Of a DNA stretch of 64,000 nt, positions 45,101 through 52,994 are shown in pieces. The stretch is from positions 1,426,001 to 1,490,000 of the forward strand of contig JADJVB010000010.1 of assembly GCA_016710745.1 (NCBI GenBank), given 5' to 3'. The notes beneath the pieces are model-generated. The model was given only the letters and a program-made list of their open reading frames with translations. It was not told where the DNA came from and searched no databases. Each line of letters begins with the position of its first letter. Position 1 is the stretch's first letter. Source of the DNA: Chitinophagaceae bacterium (lineage in GTDB: Bacteria > Bacteroidota > Bacteroidia > Chitinophagales > Chitinophagaceae). A program made the position numbers and the translations under genes.

Positions 45101-47121
45101 GCTTCAGTCCTAAAGCTGGTGCAGTAACGGTAGCGAATAACAGCGACGTGAATCCGTTTACTGGAAGAACTGATAATATTACGGTAGCCGCAGCGTCAAA
45201 TAATACGTTTGTTGACGCCGGCCTGGTAAGTAAACCAAAAATATTCGACAGCAAAGCTACAGTGGGTGATAAGCTTTGGAATGACCTCAATAATAATGGT
45301 ATCCAGGATGCCGGCGAACCGGGTATTGCAGGTGTGATCGTTACTTTATACGCCGGAAACGGAACTACAGTAGTAGCCAGTACCACCACCGATGCCCTGG
45401 GTAATTACCTGTTCACCAATCTGGATGCAGGTACTTATGTGGTTGGTTTTGGAACATTACCGGCAGGATATGTTTTTGCAACACAAAATGCCGGAACCGA
45501 TGACGAAAAGGACAGTGATGTGGATACGGGTACGGGTAAAACAGCACCATTTACACTGGCAACAGGCGAAATAAATTTAAGCATCGATGCCGGTGCAAGG
45601 AATACAACGGTTAGGTCTTCAATCGGAAATTTTGTTTGGTACGATGTGAATACCAATGGTATACAGGATGCCGGAGAGCGTGGAGCAGCAGGCGTATCAG
45701 TAGCTTTACTTAATGCTTCCAACTCGGTGATCGCAACTACCACTACCGATGTAAATGGACTTTACCTGTTTACTGATCTGGTGGCCGGTACCTACTTCGT
45801 GAAGTTTGGCAATTTACCAGCCGGTTTTGCAGCTACTACAAAAAATGCTGCCGGAAGTACCGCAGCCAATAACAGTGATGCGGATGTAACTACATTAACA
45901 ACAGATGCCATCGTATTACCTGCAGCTACCAATGACCTTAATTGGGATATGGGTATCAAGTCAACCACCAGGGCTTCCGTAGGAGATTTTGTTTGGAGTG
46001 ATCTCGACCTCGACGGAATACAGGACGCCGGAGAACCGGGTGTGGCAGGCGTAACCGTTACCTTGTTTGATAATAATGATGATCCGGTGGCTACAACGAT
46101 CACCGATGCAAACGGCGCTTACCTGTTCTCAAATGTTTTACCGGGAACCTATAGTGTAGGATTCAGTAATATTCCCGCTTCCGCTTCCTTCACCTTACAG
46201 AATGTAGGCGCTGCGGCGCTTAACAGTGATCCCGATCCGGTAACCGGCCAAACGGCCAGCTTTACCCTGGCTGCCGGTCAGTTTAAAAATGATGTTGATG
46301 CCGGTTTGGTTACCTTAAAAGCGGCAGTAGGTGATTTTGTATGGTTTGATGTAAACCGTAATGGCATACAGGATGCAAATGAAGCAGGTGTTGCTGGTGT
46401 TACGGTAACGTTGTACAACAGTAGCAATGTGGCAGTAGCTTCTGCAGTAACAGATGCCAAAGGCGCATACCTTATAAATAATGTTTCGGTGGCCGTGGGC
46501 GGTTCGCCGTTTACGATGCGTTTCACGGATGTTCCATCAAGCTTCTATAAGTTCACCATACCATTGGTTGGCGGAGTTGGAGCGTCAAATAACAGCAAAG
46601 TTTTGACGCAGGATATAAATGATGGAACAACGGGCAGCTTTACCTTATCTCCCGGCCAGATATACAGAGACGTGGATGCGGGTATTTACAAGCAGATCAA
46701 TTTAAGTGGTAACGTATGGCACGATGCGAATGGAATGACGGATAACCTGGTAAATCAAACCAGTACGGTACCCATTCCGAATAACCTGAGGGTGTACCTG
46801 GTGAATTTTAGTAATGGAGGTGTAATTGAAGGTATCAAGGGAGTTCCATTTAATACCGGTCAATACAACTTTACCGACGTAAATATAAATACTAACTACA
46901 GGATCTATTTAACAACCCAGGCATTTTTTGTCGGTGGCTCGGTTCCTCAGTTTTCATTCAATACGCTGCCTTCAGATTGGAATAATACGGGCGAGCACGT
47001 AGGGATTACACCGGGAAGCGATGGTATTGTCAATGGCTGGCTGAACGTGCCGGTTGGGGTCATCAGTGTAACCAATGCAAACTTCGGTATTAAAACGGGT
47101 GGAGGAAACAGCCAGCAATAA
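39199..47121 (+). CDS. Giant secreted surface protein with 11 SdrD-B repeats
   Basis: 2640 residues. A long signal-like N-terminus (WLVNAIVLTLIFACSNFFAF, about 25-44) ends at FAQ. Residues about 430-630 and 895-1095 are an internal duplication (WTTNTTNQTVTVRTMLSKTF and WNVNVNSQTVTVRVTFSKSF; both end SPSKTGNN). From about 638 to 2500 there are 11 Cna-B/SdrD-B modules with GDFVWNDLNKDGIQDPDEPG-type starts, each likely calcium-binding. A final module (LSGNVWHDANGMTDN to NFGIKTGGGN) resembles the middle of the next gene's product. No C-terminal T9SS sorting domain is seen. It is probably a long surface adhesin or stalk. Intact over 7.9 kb. Confidence 0.9.
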   Translation: MTQDLVIKKTNALTDFLGRKWLVNAIVLTLIFACSNFFAFAQNVSNLLKISKVDVINESVSGSIDGRINVTITDANAGNSKYRLAYDFLEEGNSFLSPELTAINGVITLNNARIGPYYNLKVIRTTGNLASAAATSFSLKNSTITNTAGFGETGGENLTCSTINYTNCAGASKSISNAIAGYAYNDENSYRPCGLQVTSNCTVTNINRWHCFDGNLSIPPVNNKYTVTDYVGAGFTALQACRLNWIVCNYSYNTSGVNTAIWYIAGTGGSNNSIAQAAVAAVPAVNGTQTSMVFYNSVNSAYQSMLKWTCVNTPCTGRVNSLYFNELNNGPDLPITNGASFTLAQLGSNYNLEAGATGTIGSIKFTITGPTSSSNIENSVPYNSPSTGSGAWTGAVGSYSVNLKTYSGSGATGTLCHDTTITFTLTNNPPASGEKCFVSPTNPSVVWAKSTWTTNTTNQTVTVRTMLSKTFVDNTYGTNTIGWPGSHSFSNLTGSDKLGWSIKDANGNVKLAFVQDYISSSGSFPSGYGCLGFGGDGSNPTVGSASDVTAFLTSLDKSLNQNGASYYSLTTNSPATDINYTPNPAYPNFIYDVWYEVTVKLSAFGTAGFGYPEIASTHASPSKTGNNSETVVPSNCIGSLGDFVWMDNNGNGIQDSGEPGIQGVLVTLTKPDNTIITTTTNASGFYQFTNLSAGNYTVTFPTTLSGNLALTSQDQGNDDAKDSDPNQGTGIASGVTVYPGQINNTVDAGYVSAVLTLGNLIFFDRNRSGLYDAGDSVAAGIVVRLYNDANNDNVPDGSFIQAATTNGAGEYSFTNLTPGNYIVGAVVPAAHAITVINGGDPDNNIDNDNNAVSIVSGEARGMSITLSNGAEPSGGGNTNNTYDIGFYNPTLPPNGGQSCFIGVNPQVYAKSFWNVNVNSQTVTVRVTFSKSFTDNCYKPSGNADNWNRTHKFSDLTGSDHLQWSLKNGNGTEVLKFKQDYISANGSGYNYPSGYGTLGFNGDGGTPSPGTATDVLSFRTSISTNFNEFGYALTTDSPPTDTNYTPNPAAPNWIYEAWYEVTVKASVFGTSGFGFVDVASVHSSPSKTGNNTETITNTPCVSKIGDRVWYDTDRDGIQDAGENGIRGVTVKLRNAANVVIATKVTDASGNYLFDNLDPGVYYVEFPVSVYGYKMSPAYVGTNRNIDSDPSNTTGITPAIILGTAESNLSIDAGYAPDCECTDAPNNLLANASFEFGTTGWSWSSGNGSLTTGTGYVACGTQNGFNNQSSGTSKVWQDVNVPAGATVTFSAYAGTHTAGIGCSPKLSLIFLNAANVVIGQTDITVTRDVDIYNSQLEKYTITATAPAGTVKARVQSSITCNTMKLDAFCLTVAGECLGAGTWNLNLPNGTLGTSQGYTVNGVTITAYGFNNGNPGTPTALFGKNDGGNENGLGINSNVNHEIDINHFVQLDLNQVIATNATAATMSIGSMQAGEPANVYGSNTLGVIGTLLMTVPVTLDNTPFPMPGYPAYRYISVRASAPSPADVLLQQVSFSCPVLFGSIGDRVWVDADKNGVQDAGEVGLAGVVVTLYDGTTNIVVASTVTDAYGNYLFSKLPTSVAGTNYQVRFSLVPGYRFSPSAGAVSLATNSDANVNTGRTNTITLTNAVPNVTYVDAGMYYTETARLGDFVWNDLNKDGIQDPDEPGIAGVTVMLYTSTGNLYRATITSNDGYYFFDDVPAGTYYVKVTPPLGYQVSPKNIGGTAIDSDIDPTTFKTANITVTAGTSNLTIDAGLNVTSNLLAALGDRVWEDLNNNNIQDPGEPGIANVTVELFNSSNVSQGIVTTDAFGNYIFNGLTPGAYYVKFTLPAGFTFVTQDAGTDDEVDSDVNATGISQTVTLVADEINTTVDAGMRRSSPKATLGDFVWYDLNKDGVQDGGSEVGVPGITVLLYNSLNVVVATTTTNSAGFYLFTGLDAGNYTVGFSNLPAGYGFSPKAGAVTVANNSDVNPFTGRTDNITVAAASNNTFVDAGLVSKPKIFDSKATVGDKLWNDLNNNGIQDAGEPGIAGVIVTLYAGNGTTVVASTTTDALGNYLFTNLDAGTYVVGFGTLPAGYVFATQNAGTDDEKDSDVDTGTGKTAPFTLATGEINLSIDAGARNTTVRSSIGNFVWYDVNTNGIQDAGERGAAGVSVALLNASNSVIATTTTDVNGLYLFTDLVAGTYFVKFGNLPAGFAATTKNAAGSTAANNSDADVTTLTTDAIVLPAATNDLNWDMGIKSTTRASVGDFVWSDLDLDGIQDAGEPGVAGVTVTLFDNNDDPVATTITDANGAYLFSNVLPGTYSVGFSNIPASASFTLQNVGAAALNSDPDPVTGQTASFTLAAGQFKNDVDAGLVTLKAAVGDFVWFDVNRNGIQDANEAGVAGVTVTLYNSSNVAVASAVTDAKGAYLINNVSVAVGGSPFTMRFTDVPSSFYKFTIPLVGGVGASNNSKVLTQDINDGTTGSFTLSPGQIYRDVDAGIYKQINLSGNVWHDANGMTDNLVNQTSTVPIPNNLRVYLVNFSNGGVIEGIKGVPFNTGQYNFTDVNINTNYRIYLTTQAFFVGGSVPQFSFNTLPSDWNNTGEHVGITPGSDGIVNGWLNVPVGVISVTNANFGIKTGGGNSQQ

Positions 47122-47166
47122 TAAGTATCTAATGAACACAAGAATATAAATTTTAAAACAACAAAG

Positions 47167-49761
47167 ATGAAAAAGCTAGTTATCGCAATTATCACCATCA
47201 TGTTTACAGCCTTGTTTGGAACGGCTGTAAATGCCCAGAACGCAAGTCTAGAGTTAAGCTGGATCAGCGGTTCCTGGAACCCCGGGGGTGGTCCCACTGA
47301 AGGGCCTTCCCTGGCAAATCAAGTGCAAACATTTCAAAATGATGCGCTTAACAATTCAAATTTTTCCGCGTATAGTCCGCCAATAACAGTTACCACATCG
47401 CTGCGTAACCAGAATTTTACGGGCTATAATTATGCCGGAAATCAGGGTACGGTTACCACGGGATTATCCTTTGGTACCTCTAAATCCGAGTGGGATGATA
47501 ACCAGGTACTGACCCAGGGGCCAAGAAAAAGCAATCTCTATGATCTGATCTCAGCCAATGTGGGAGCGCATGGCCCCATAGCTGCCCAATTCAAATCATT
47601 TACCGGTGAGGCGCCTGGTACGATTGACCCGGATTTCAGTCAGTTTGGATCCGACGGAAACGGTGGCGTAGCTGTCTTTTCTACGGTAGAGCCACTAAGA
47701 ACTTTGGCTGGTGTTGATAAAAACGGCAGATACCTGTACGGGGAACTGGTAATTACCTTCAGTCAGGCAGTAAAGGACCCGGTTATACATATTGGCAGTC
47801 TCGGCGGTTCTTCCTGGTACCAGTTAAGTGCAGGCGCACCCTGGAATATCTCTTATTTTTCTACCGAATTAGAATTGGTAAATACAGGTGTAACGTCAAC
47901 AAAATTGTCGGGTACGGATTATCTGAATGTAGTTGGTAATAATATTTTGAATAGTGCAGCCCGGCCAAATGGTGCATCTACAACGGGCGATACTGATGTG
48001 AAAGGATTTTCTACCTATGGTGCTGCCAGTGGAAGTGTTCAAATTACCGGCACCGTTACGGAGTTGGTATACAAAGTATACATGCGGGGCTCATCACTTT
48101 CTGATTATCCGTTTACTTTTGACGCGGTGAGCCTCCTTGGATCTACACGTAATCCTTTTTATGGTGATTATTGGTCGATCAGTTATTCATTTAAAAAACC
48201 AGTTCTTCAAATCGTATCAGGTAATATATTTGTTGATAAGGATATTACCGATGGCGACATAAATAAATCATTTTTAAATCCCAATGATAAAACCAATGCA
48301 GGATGTTTGAATGCTAATTTAATTTCGAACCCTGGCGGAATCGTTGTGAAAACAGTGCCCGTTGGCGACAATGGACAGTATTTGTTTGATAATGTGGCAA
48401 TCGGAAACTACACGGTTCAGATTAGCTGTGTTGCTGGTGTTGTAGGGCAACCTCAACCCGCAACCACTTTACCGGCAAACTGGCAACGTACAGGAGATTT
48501 TATCGGATCAGGACCAGGTTCTGATGGTAATGCGAATGGTGTATCAGCGCCTTTTTCCATAGTCGCTAATCAGATCCTTACCAACGTTAATTTTGGAATC
48601 AAAGCAGGTGCCTGCCCTAACAAGATTTTATATCAAGACCCGATTGCGCCTTCTGGCTATTTTGGTGGTTTTGAACTGGCACAGAATTTCTTTCCACTGT
48701 TGGTTAATTTAGGCAACGGACCAGGGGCTGTATATGCCCGAACAACATTGGCACCGGCCAACTATAGTATATTGGCCAATGCGGCAACATTCGGATTGAG
48801 TTCATACAATGCATTGGGCGGAAACGGTCAGATGGCCGTTAAGCCAACAGCCAATAACGAAACAGCTTATTACCTGGTAGACAGCTTAGGAAAAAATGCC
48901 CAGGGTTTCCAAACGTTCATATTATCGGGTTCGGGATCGGCCTTTAAAGGATGGTTCGCTAAAGGTACAGTTGATGATGCCATTGTAAAAGTGAAGATCT
49001 ACGATGCAGATGATCCAGCAAAGATATTTGTGAATACAGATGTAACGTTGACCGGTGCGCCTGGTACCTGGACATATTGGAATATGCCTTGGCTGGTAAA
49101 CTATGGTACGATTGGATTACCGTCTTTAACGAAAAAAGTACGGTTCGATATTATATCCGTAAATGGAATACCATTTTCTATCGATGAGTTGTGTTTGACA
49201 GAATCAGCTGCCGGTCCGATCGTACCGATCACGATTTCAGATTTCACGGCAAATAATTCGGGTTGTACAGCCAACCTAGTTTGGAAAACCTCAACCGAAA
49301 GTAACAGCGACCGCTTTGAAGTGGAAGTAAGTACAGGCAATGGCCCCGGATTTGGCATTGCAGGAACTGTTTTGGCTTCTGGTTACAGTACCGAAACAAA
49401 AACCTACCAGTATAGTTATCCCATGCAGGCCGGTGTAGTTTACTACTTCCGCCTTAAGATGATCGACAAAGACGGTTCATTTAAATACAGTGATACCCGG
49501 TCGTTGAGCTGCTCAAAAGGAAAGGGCGGAATCGTGATCGCACCAAACCCCGTAATTACTGATCATTTCAATATTTCAGGTATGGAGACCGGCAAAAACT
49601 CGGTGATCATGTATGCTGCAAATGGACAAATGGTTAGGTTGCTCGAGGTTTCACAAACAGCAAAAGATATAAACGTAGATGGTTTGCCCCCTGGCTTATA
49701 CACAGTAAAAGTTACCAGTGAATCAGGTAACACCGTGGTTAAGAAATTAATTATATACTAA
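47167..49761 (+). CDS. Secreted protein with T9SS C-terminal sorting domain
   Basis: 864 residues. Signal peptide (MKKLVIAIITIMFTALFGTA). The N-terminal 350 residues are unassigned beta-rich sequence. About 355-475 is a module (VSGNIFVDKDITDGDINKSF to NVNFGIKAGACPN) related to the end of the giant protein upstream. A Fn3-like domain (LVWKTSTESNSDRFEVEVS) precedes the T9SS type-A sorting domain from about 791 (IVIAPNPVITDHFNIS to TVVKKLIIY). It is exported across both membranes and anchored on the cell surface. It lies 45 bp after the giant gene, in the same direction. Confidence 0.85.
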   Translation: MKKLVIAIITIMFTALFGTAVNAQNASLELSWISGSWNPGGGPTEGPSLANQVQTFQNDALNNSNFSAYSPPITVTTSLRNQNFTGYNYAGNQGTVTTGLSFGTSKSEWDDNQVLTQGPRKSNLYDLISANVGAHGPIAAQFKSFTGEAPGTIDPDFSQFGSDGNGGVAVFSTVEPLRTLAGVDKNGRYLYGELVITFSQAVKDPVIHIGSLGGSSWYQLSAGAPWNISYFSTELELVNTGVTSTKLSGTDYLNVVGNNILNSAARPNGASTTGDTDVKGFSTYGAASGSVQITGTVTELVYKVYMRGSSLSDYPFTFDAVSLLGSTRNPFYGDYWSISYSFKKPVLQIVSGNIFVDKDITDGDINKSFLNPNDKTNAGCLNANLISNPGGIVVKTVPVGDNGQYLFDNVAIGNYTVQISCVAGVVGQPQPATTLPANWQRTGDFIGSGPGSDGNANGVSAPFSIVANQILTNVNFGIKAGACPNKILYQDPIAPSGYFGGFELAQNFFPLLVNLGNGPGAVYARTTLAPANYSILANAATFGLSSYNALGGNGQMAVKPTANNETAYYLVDSLGKNAQGFQTFILSGSGSAFKGWFAKGTVDDAIVKVKIYDADDPAKIFVNTDVTLTGAPGTWTYWNMPWLVNYGTIGLPSLTKKVRFDIISVNGIPFSIDELCLTESAAGPIVPITISDFTANNSGCTANLVWKTSTESNSDRFEVEVSTGNGPGFGIAGTVLASGYSTETKTYQYSYPMQAGVVYYFRLKMIDKDGSFKYSDTRSLSCSKGKGGIVIAPNPVITDHFNISGMETGKNSVIMYAANGQMVRLLEVSQTAKDINVDGLPPGLYTVKVTSESGNTVVKKLIIY

Positions 49762-49795
49762 GACGAATTTCGATAACCAAGCACAAACAAAAGAT

Positions 49796-49830
49796 GTCCC
49801 CCCGCCTTAACCGGGGGGCTCTTTTATTTT
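49796..49830 (+). terminator. Terminator after surface-protein pair
   Basis: Six C pair with six G around GCCTTAACC, followed by CTCTTTTATTTT. It ends the two-gene surface unit. Confidence 0.85.
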
Positions 49831-50242
49831 AATCGGGTTTTTACTGTAATTTTCTTAAAGCGCTAAGTATGTTGATAATCAATACTTTATATTATAATAA
49901 TCGTTAGATTTAAAAAATAAATTGAAATAGATTAGGAAATATGAAAACTGTTTCCATATATTTGTATCCCCTAACAATAGTAATTTTACTGTCTTTCACG
50001 TGTTTTCTCCTTTAATTTGACAAGGTTGATTTTATGATTACGTAATATCAACTCATTTTTATCAAAGCAATTGTTTGCTTTGTTGGTTTCAGGTTGTGTT
50101 TCGGCATGATCGGCAGCCGGCAGGTTAAGCTGTGGTATTTGATAAAAACTTTAAAATTTATCCAGTATTCTTTTATTTTTTGAAGAACCAGACGCTTTAC
50201 ATTTTCCTGGAAACAGGAATTTAAACTCTGAAAGAAAATAAA
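49831..50242. promoter_or_regulatory. AT-rich intergenic region with a candidate -7 box
   Basis: About 410 bp with no convincing gene. TATATTTG at 49957-49964 fits the TAnnTTTG consensus, without a TTTG at the normal distance upstream. It may drive the small gene at 50243 and the SdrD-B gene after it. Otherwise nothing seen. Confidence 0.3.
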
Positions 50243-50488
50243 ATGAATAATAATTGTACCCACAAGGAAGGCGAAAACTTCATCACTGATTTTTTTAATT
50301 CCTTACAGAACTTACTATCACCCGATGCAGGATCAGGAACTGCAGGCTACAGGGTTTTGCCGCTATTTAACATCAGCAGCCACGGCAAACATTTGCCATT
50401 TATTCCTTTACACGTTTACGGAGATATAAATAACACTGCAAGTTTTCATAATGGTCAAACCAATGGTCTTTATATAAAAACCAAATGA
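50243..50488 (+). CDS. Small hypothetical protein upstream of SdrD-B gene
   Basis: 81 residues, MNNNCTHKEGENFITDFFNS to the end, with no signal peptide and no motif I know. Its stop overlaps the start of the next gene (ATGA), which supports translational coupling, but the composition is not strongly protein-like. Coding status is uncertain. Confidence 0.35.
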   Translation: MNNNCTHKEGENFITDFFNSLQNLLSPDAGSGTAGYRVLPLFNISSHGKHLPFIPLHVYGDINNTASFHNGQTNGLYIKTK

Positions 50489-51615
50489 TAGTACCGATAA
50501 CCATATTAAGAGTTATACGGGCCTGTTTTGCAAACAGGTTGTTGACAGCATTGATGGCTTGTCTGTTATTTATTTTCCATAGCGGCCGTATACAGGCTCA
50601 GTCGGCAAAAGGCCAGGAAAACATAATACTAAATACAACAACAGATAAAGGCGAATCCGCACGGGGAATCAACTTTGCATCTATCGGCGATTTTGTTTGG
50701 ATTGATAATAATGCAAACGGTAAACAGGATGCCGGCGAACCGGGTATGCCAAATGTGGAGGTTGTATTGTACGATTCTTTGCTGAACATTATTGATTCAA
50801 AATATACCAATGATTCGGGTTACTATCATTTTGATAATATTCCCGTTCCGGAAAATACAGGCAAAACATTTATTGTTGGCTTTAATAATATTCCGCCTAA
50901 CTACGCGTATACAAACCTGGTAAGCGACAGTTTGGGCCAACTCACCTGCAGTAAGTCCGACACTATTTCGGGGCGCACCAAACCATTTTTATTAAAAGCA
51001 GGTGAGGACCGTAAAGATATCGACGGCGGTGTAAAAAATGCGCCGGGTGTGGTTTTACCATTGATCATCAACCAATTTAATGGTACCTACGCAGATGGTT
51101 TCATCCAGTTGGGTTGGAGTACTTATTCGGAGATCAATATCGATCATTTCGACATCGAACGAAGCACCGACGGAATTAATTTCAGGCAGAACGGAAGGGT
51201 AAGTGCCATTGGCGGACTGCTCAACAGTAATATCAATTATTCCTTTTTAGATATTACGGCTCAGCGTGGGGTCAATTACTACCGGTTGGCGATCGTTGAT
51301 ATCAGCGGCAACTATACTTATAGTAAAACTATTATGGTTAACGTAGATATCAGGGGAATCAGTGTGATGGTTGTTTATCCCAATCCATTCAGCAGGCGGG
51401 TGAAGATCAGGGTGAACTGCGATAAAGCAGAAAAAGTGGCCATAAATATATTAAACAGCAGCGGTGTTTTAATCAGTACACAACAGGCCGAAACAACAAT
51501 AGGCGATAATAATATCGATATTACAAAAGTGGATGCATTGCCGGGTGGCGTTTATTTTATCGAAGTAGTTAGCAGTACCCGCAGCCTGAAGACAAAAGTG
51601 ATGAAACTCAACTAG
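50485..51615 (+). CDS. Secreted SdrD-B domain protein with T9SS sorting domain
   Basis: 376 residues. The signal peptide is late, with a hydrophobic core LLTALMACLLFIFHSGRIQA. One SdrD-B module follows (IGDFVWIDNNANGKQDAGEP, about 67-180). A Fn3-like domain (FIQLGWSTYSEINIDHFDIE) precedes the T9SS C-terminal domain (VVYPNPFSRRVKIRVNCDKA to TKVMKLN, about 292-376). Same domain types as the two upstream surface proteins, so probably part of the same surface structure. Intact. Confidence 0.85.
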   Translation: MIVPITILRVIRACFANRLLTALMACLLFIFHSGRIQAQSAKGQENIILNTTTDKGESARGINFASIGDFVWIDNNANGKQDAGEPGMPNVEVVLYDSLLNIIDSKYTNDSGYYHFDNIPVPENTGKTFIVGFNNIPPNYAYTNLVSDSLGQLTCSKSDTISGRTKPFLLKAGEDRKDIDGGVKNAPGVVLPLIINQFNGTYADGFIQLGWSTYSEINIDHFDIERSTDGINFRQNGRVSAIGGLLNSNINYSFLDITAQRGVNYYRLAIVDISGNYTYSKTIMVNVDIRGISVMVVYPNPFSRRVKIRVNCDKAEKVAINILNSSGVLISTQQAETTIGDNNIDITKVDALPGGVYFIEVVSSTRSLKTKVMKLN

Positions 51616-51640
51616 TTTTTTTCCTACCGCTATGTATCAT

Positions 51641-51670
51641 AAAAGCTTTACCCACAGTAAGGCTTTTTTT
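51641..51670. terminator. Bidirectional terminator between convergent genes
   Basis: AAAAGCTTTAC and GTAAGGCTTTTTTT pair with one mismatch around CCACA, with A/T runs on both sides. It serves the SdrD-B gene and ispH. Confidence 0.7.
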
Positions 51671-52895
51671 AATGAATCAGGGCAAGCAATTCAGAATCGG
51701 GCTTGTCAACAGCAAAAATTGATTTTAATTTATTGATCACGCCTTCTACCAGGGCATCCGGGCAGCTGGCACCACTGGTCATTAGTATCTTTAGCGGTTT
51801 TTTATCAGGCAAAAATCCATCTGTTATCCGCTCGGATTTGTCGTGGAAATTATAATGTAGAATACGATTGCCGTCCATGATCTTTTCTTCATCGCTTATA
51901 AAATAAGTAGGCAGTTTAGCTTCGCATAATTCCACCAGGTGCGAGGTATTACTGCTGTTGTATCCGCCCACAACTATGGCGAGGTCGGCTTCCCTTTCCA
52001 GTAAACCAAAAACGGCTGTTTGATTATCGTTGGTGGCATAACACAAAGTATCACGTGTATCGGCAAATCGTTCTTCAATATTGTCGTTATCCAGTGTATA
52101 GGTTGTTTGCATCACCTGTTTTAAAAAATCTGAAATTTCCTGGGTATCACTGGCCAGCATCGTGGTTTGGTTTACCACACCAATTCGCTCCAGGTGCTTT
52201 TTGATATCGAAGCCCGCAGAAAATTTTCCGGCAAATTCACTGTTGAATTCATCAGCCGTTTTTTCCCCTTTTATATAACGGCTCAATGCTATCGCATCGC
52301 TCATATTGTTTACAATAATGGTTGGCGTATGTGCCGATGCATGGGAAAAGGTAGCCCTGGTTTCTTCATGAGTAGGTTTGCCATGCACAACCACGGTGTA
52401 GTTTCGCCTGGCGATCTGCTCACTTCGGTTCCATACTTTTTCTACAAAGGGGCAGGTGGTGTCATATTTCCGGGCCGGAATACCAATGTCTTCGAGTTTT
52501 TTCTCTATCGCCAATGTTGTTCCAAACGCCGGTATCATCACAATATCTTCCTTCGTTAAAGATTCAAATGGTATTACCTCTTTACCATGGGTATCCTGCA
52601 AAAACTGAACACCTTTTTCCAGCAGGTCGGCATTTACCTGCGGATTATGGATCATTTCACTTAACAAAAAAATACGCTTACCCGGGTTCTCTTCAATGGT
52701 TCTGAAAGCTATTTCTATGGCATTCTCTACACCATAGCAAAATCCAAAATGGCGGGCGAGATATATTTGAACAGGTCCAAAGTTCAGCAGGGTTGGACTG
52801 AAATCTTTCTTCATTTTGTCCAGTTCTTTGCGTTTATTTTTTATGGCGGCAATTAACGGACTCCGGTATATGATGGGAACATTAAACTTCTTCAT
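51669..52895 (-). CDS. ispH: 4-hydroxy-3-methylbut-2-enyl diphosphate reductase
   Basis: Last step of the MEP isoprenoid pathway, using a [4Fe-4S] cluster. 408 residues, the longer Bacteroidota form with a family-specific N-terminal extension (MKKFNVPIIYRSPLIAAIKN). The three cluster cysteines lie in HFGFCYGVENA (C53), DTTCPFVEKVW and TSGASCPDALV; the substrate-binding GKPTHEET and NSSNTSHLVELC are present. Intact. Confidence 0.95.
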   Translation of the reverse strand: MKKFNVPIIYRSPLIAAIKNKRKELDKMKKDFSPTLLNFGPVQIYLARHFGFCYGVENAIEIAFRTIEENPGKRIFLLSEMIHNPQVNADLLEKGVQFLQDTHGKEVIPFESLTKEDIVMIPAFGTTLAIEKKLEDIGIPARKYDTTCPFVEKVWNRSEQIARRNYTVVVHGKPTHEETRATFSHASAHTPTIIVNNMSDAIALSRYIKGEKTADEFNSEFAGKFSAGFDIKKHLERIGVVNQTTMLASDTQEISDFLKQVMQTTYTLDNDNIEERFADTRDTLCYATNDNQTAVFGLLEREADLAIVVGGYNSSNTSHLVELCEAKLPTYFISDEEKIMDGNRILHYNFHDKSERITDGFLPDKKPLKILMTSGASCPDALVEGVINKLKSIFAVDKPDSELLALIH

Positions 52896-52994
52896 GATAA
52901 AATGTGACGCTGCAAAGGTACAGGTTGCTGCTGTAAATTTGGAGTGGCATATTTTAACATTACCGGCTTACATTTGAGTAAAATAAACGAATAC

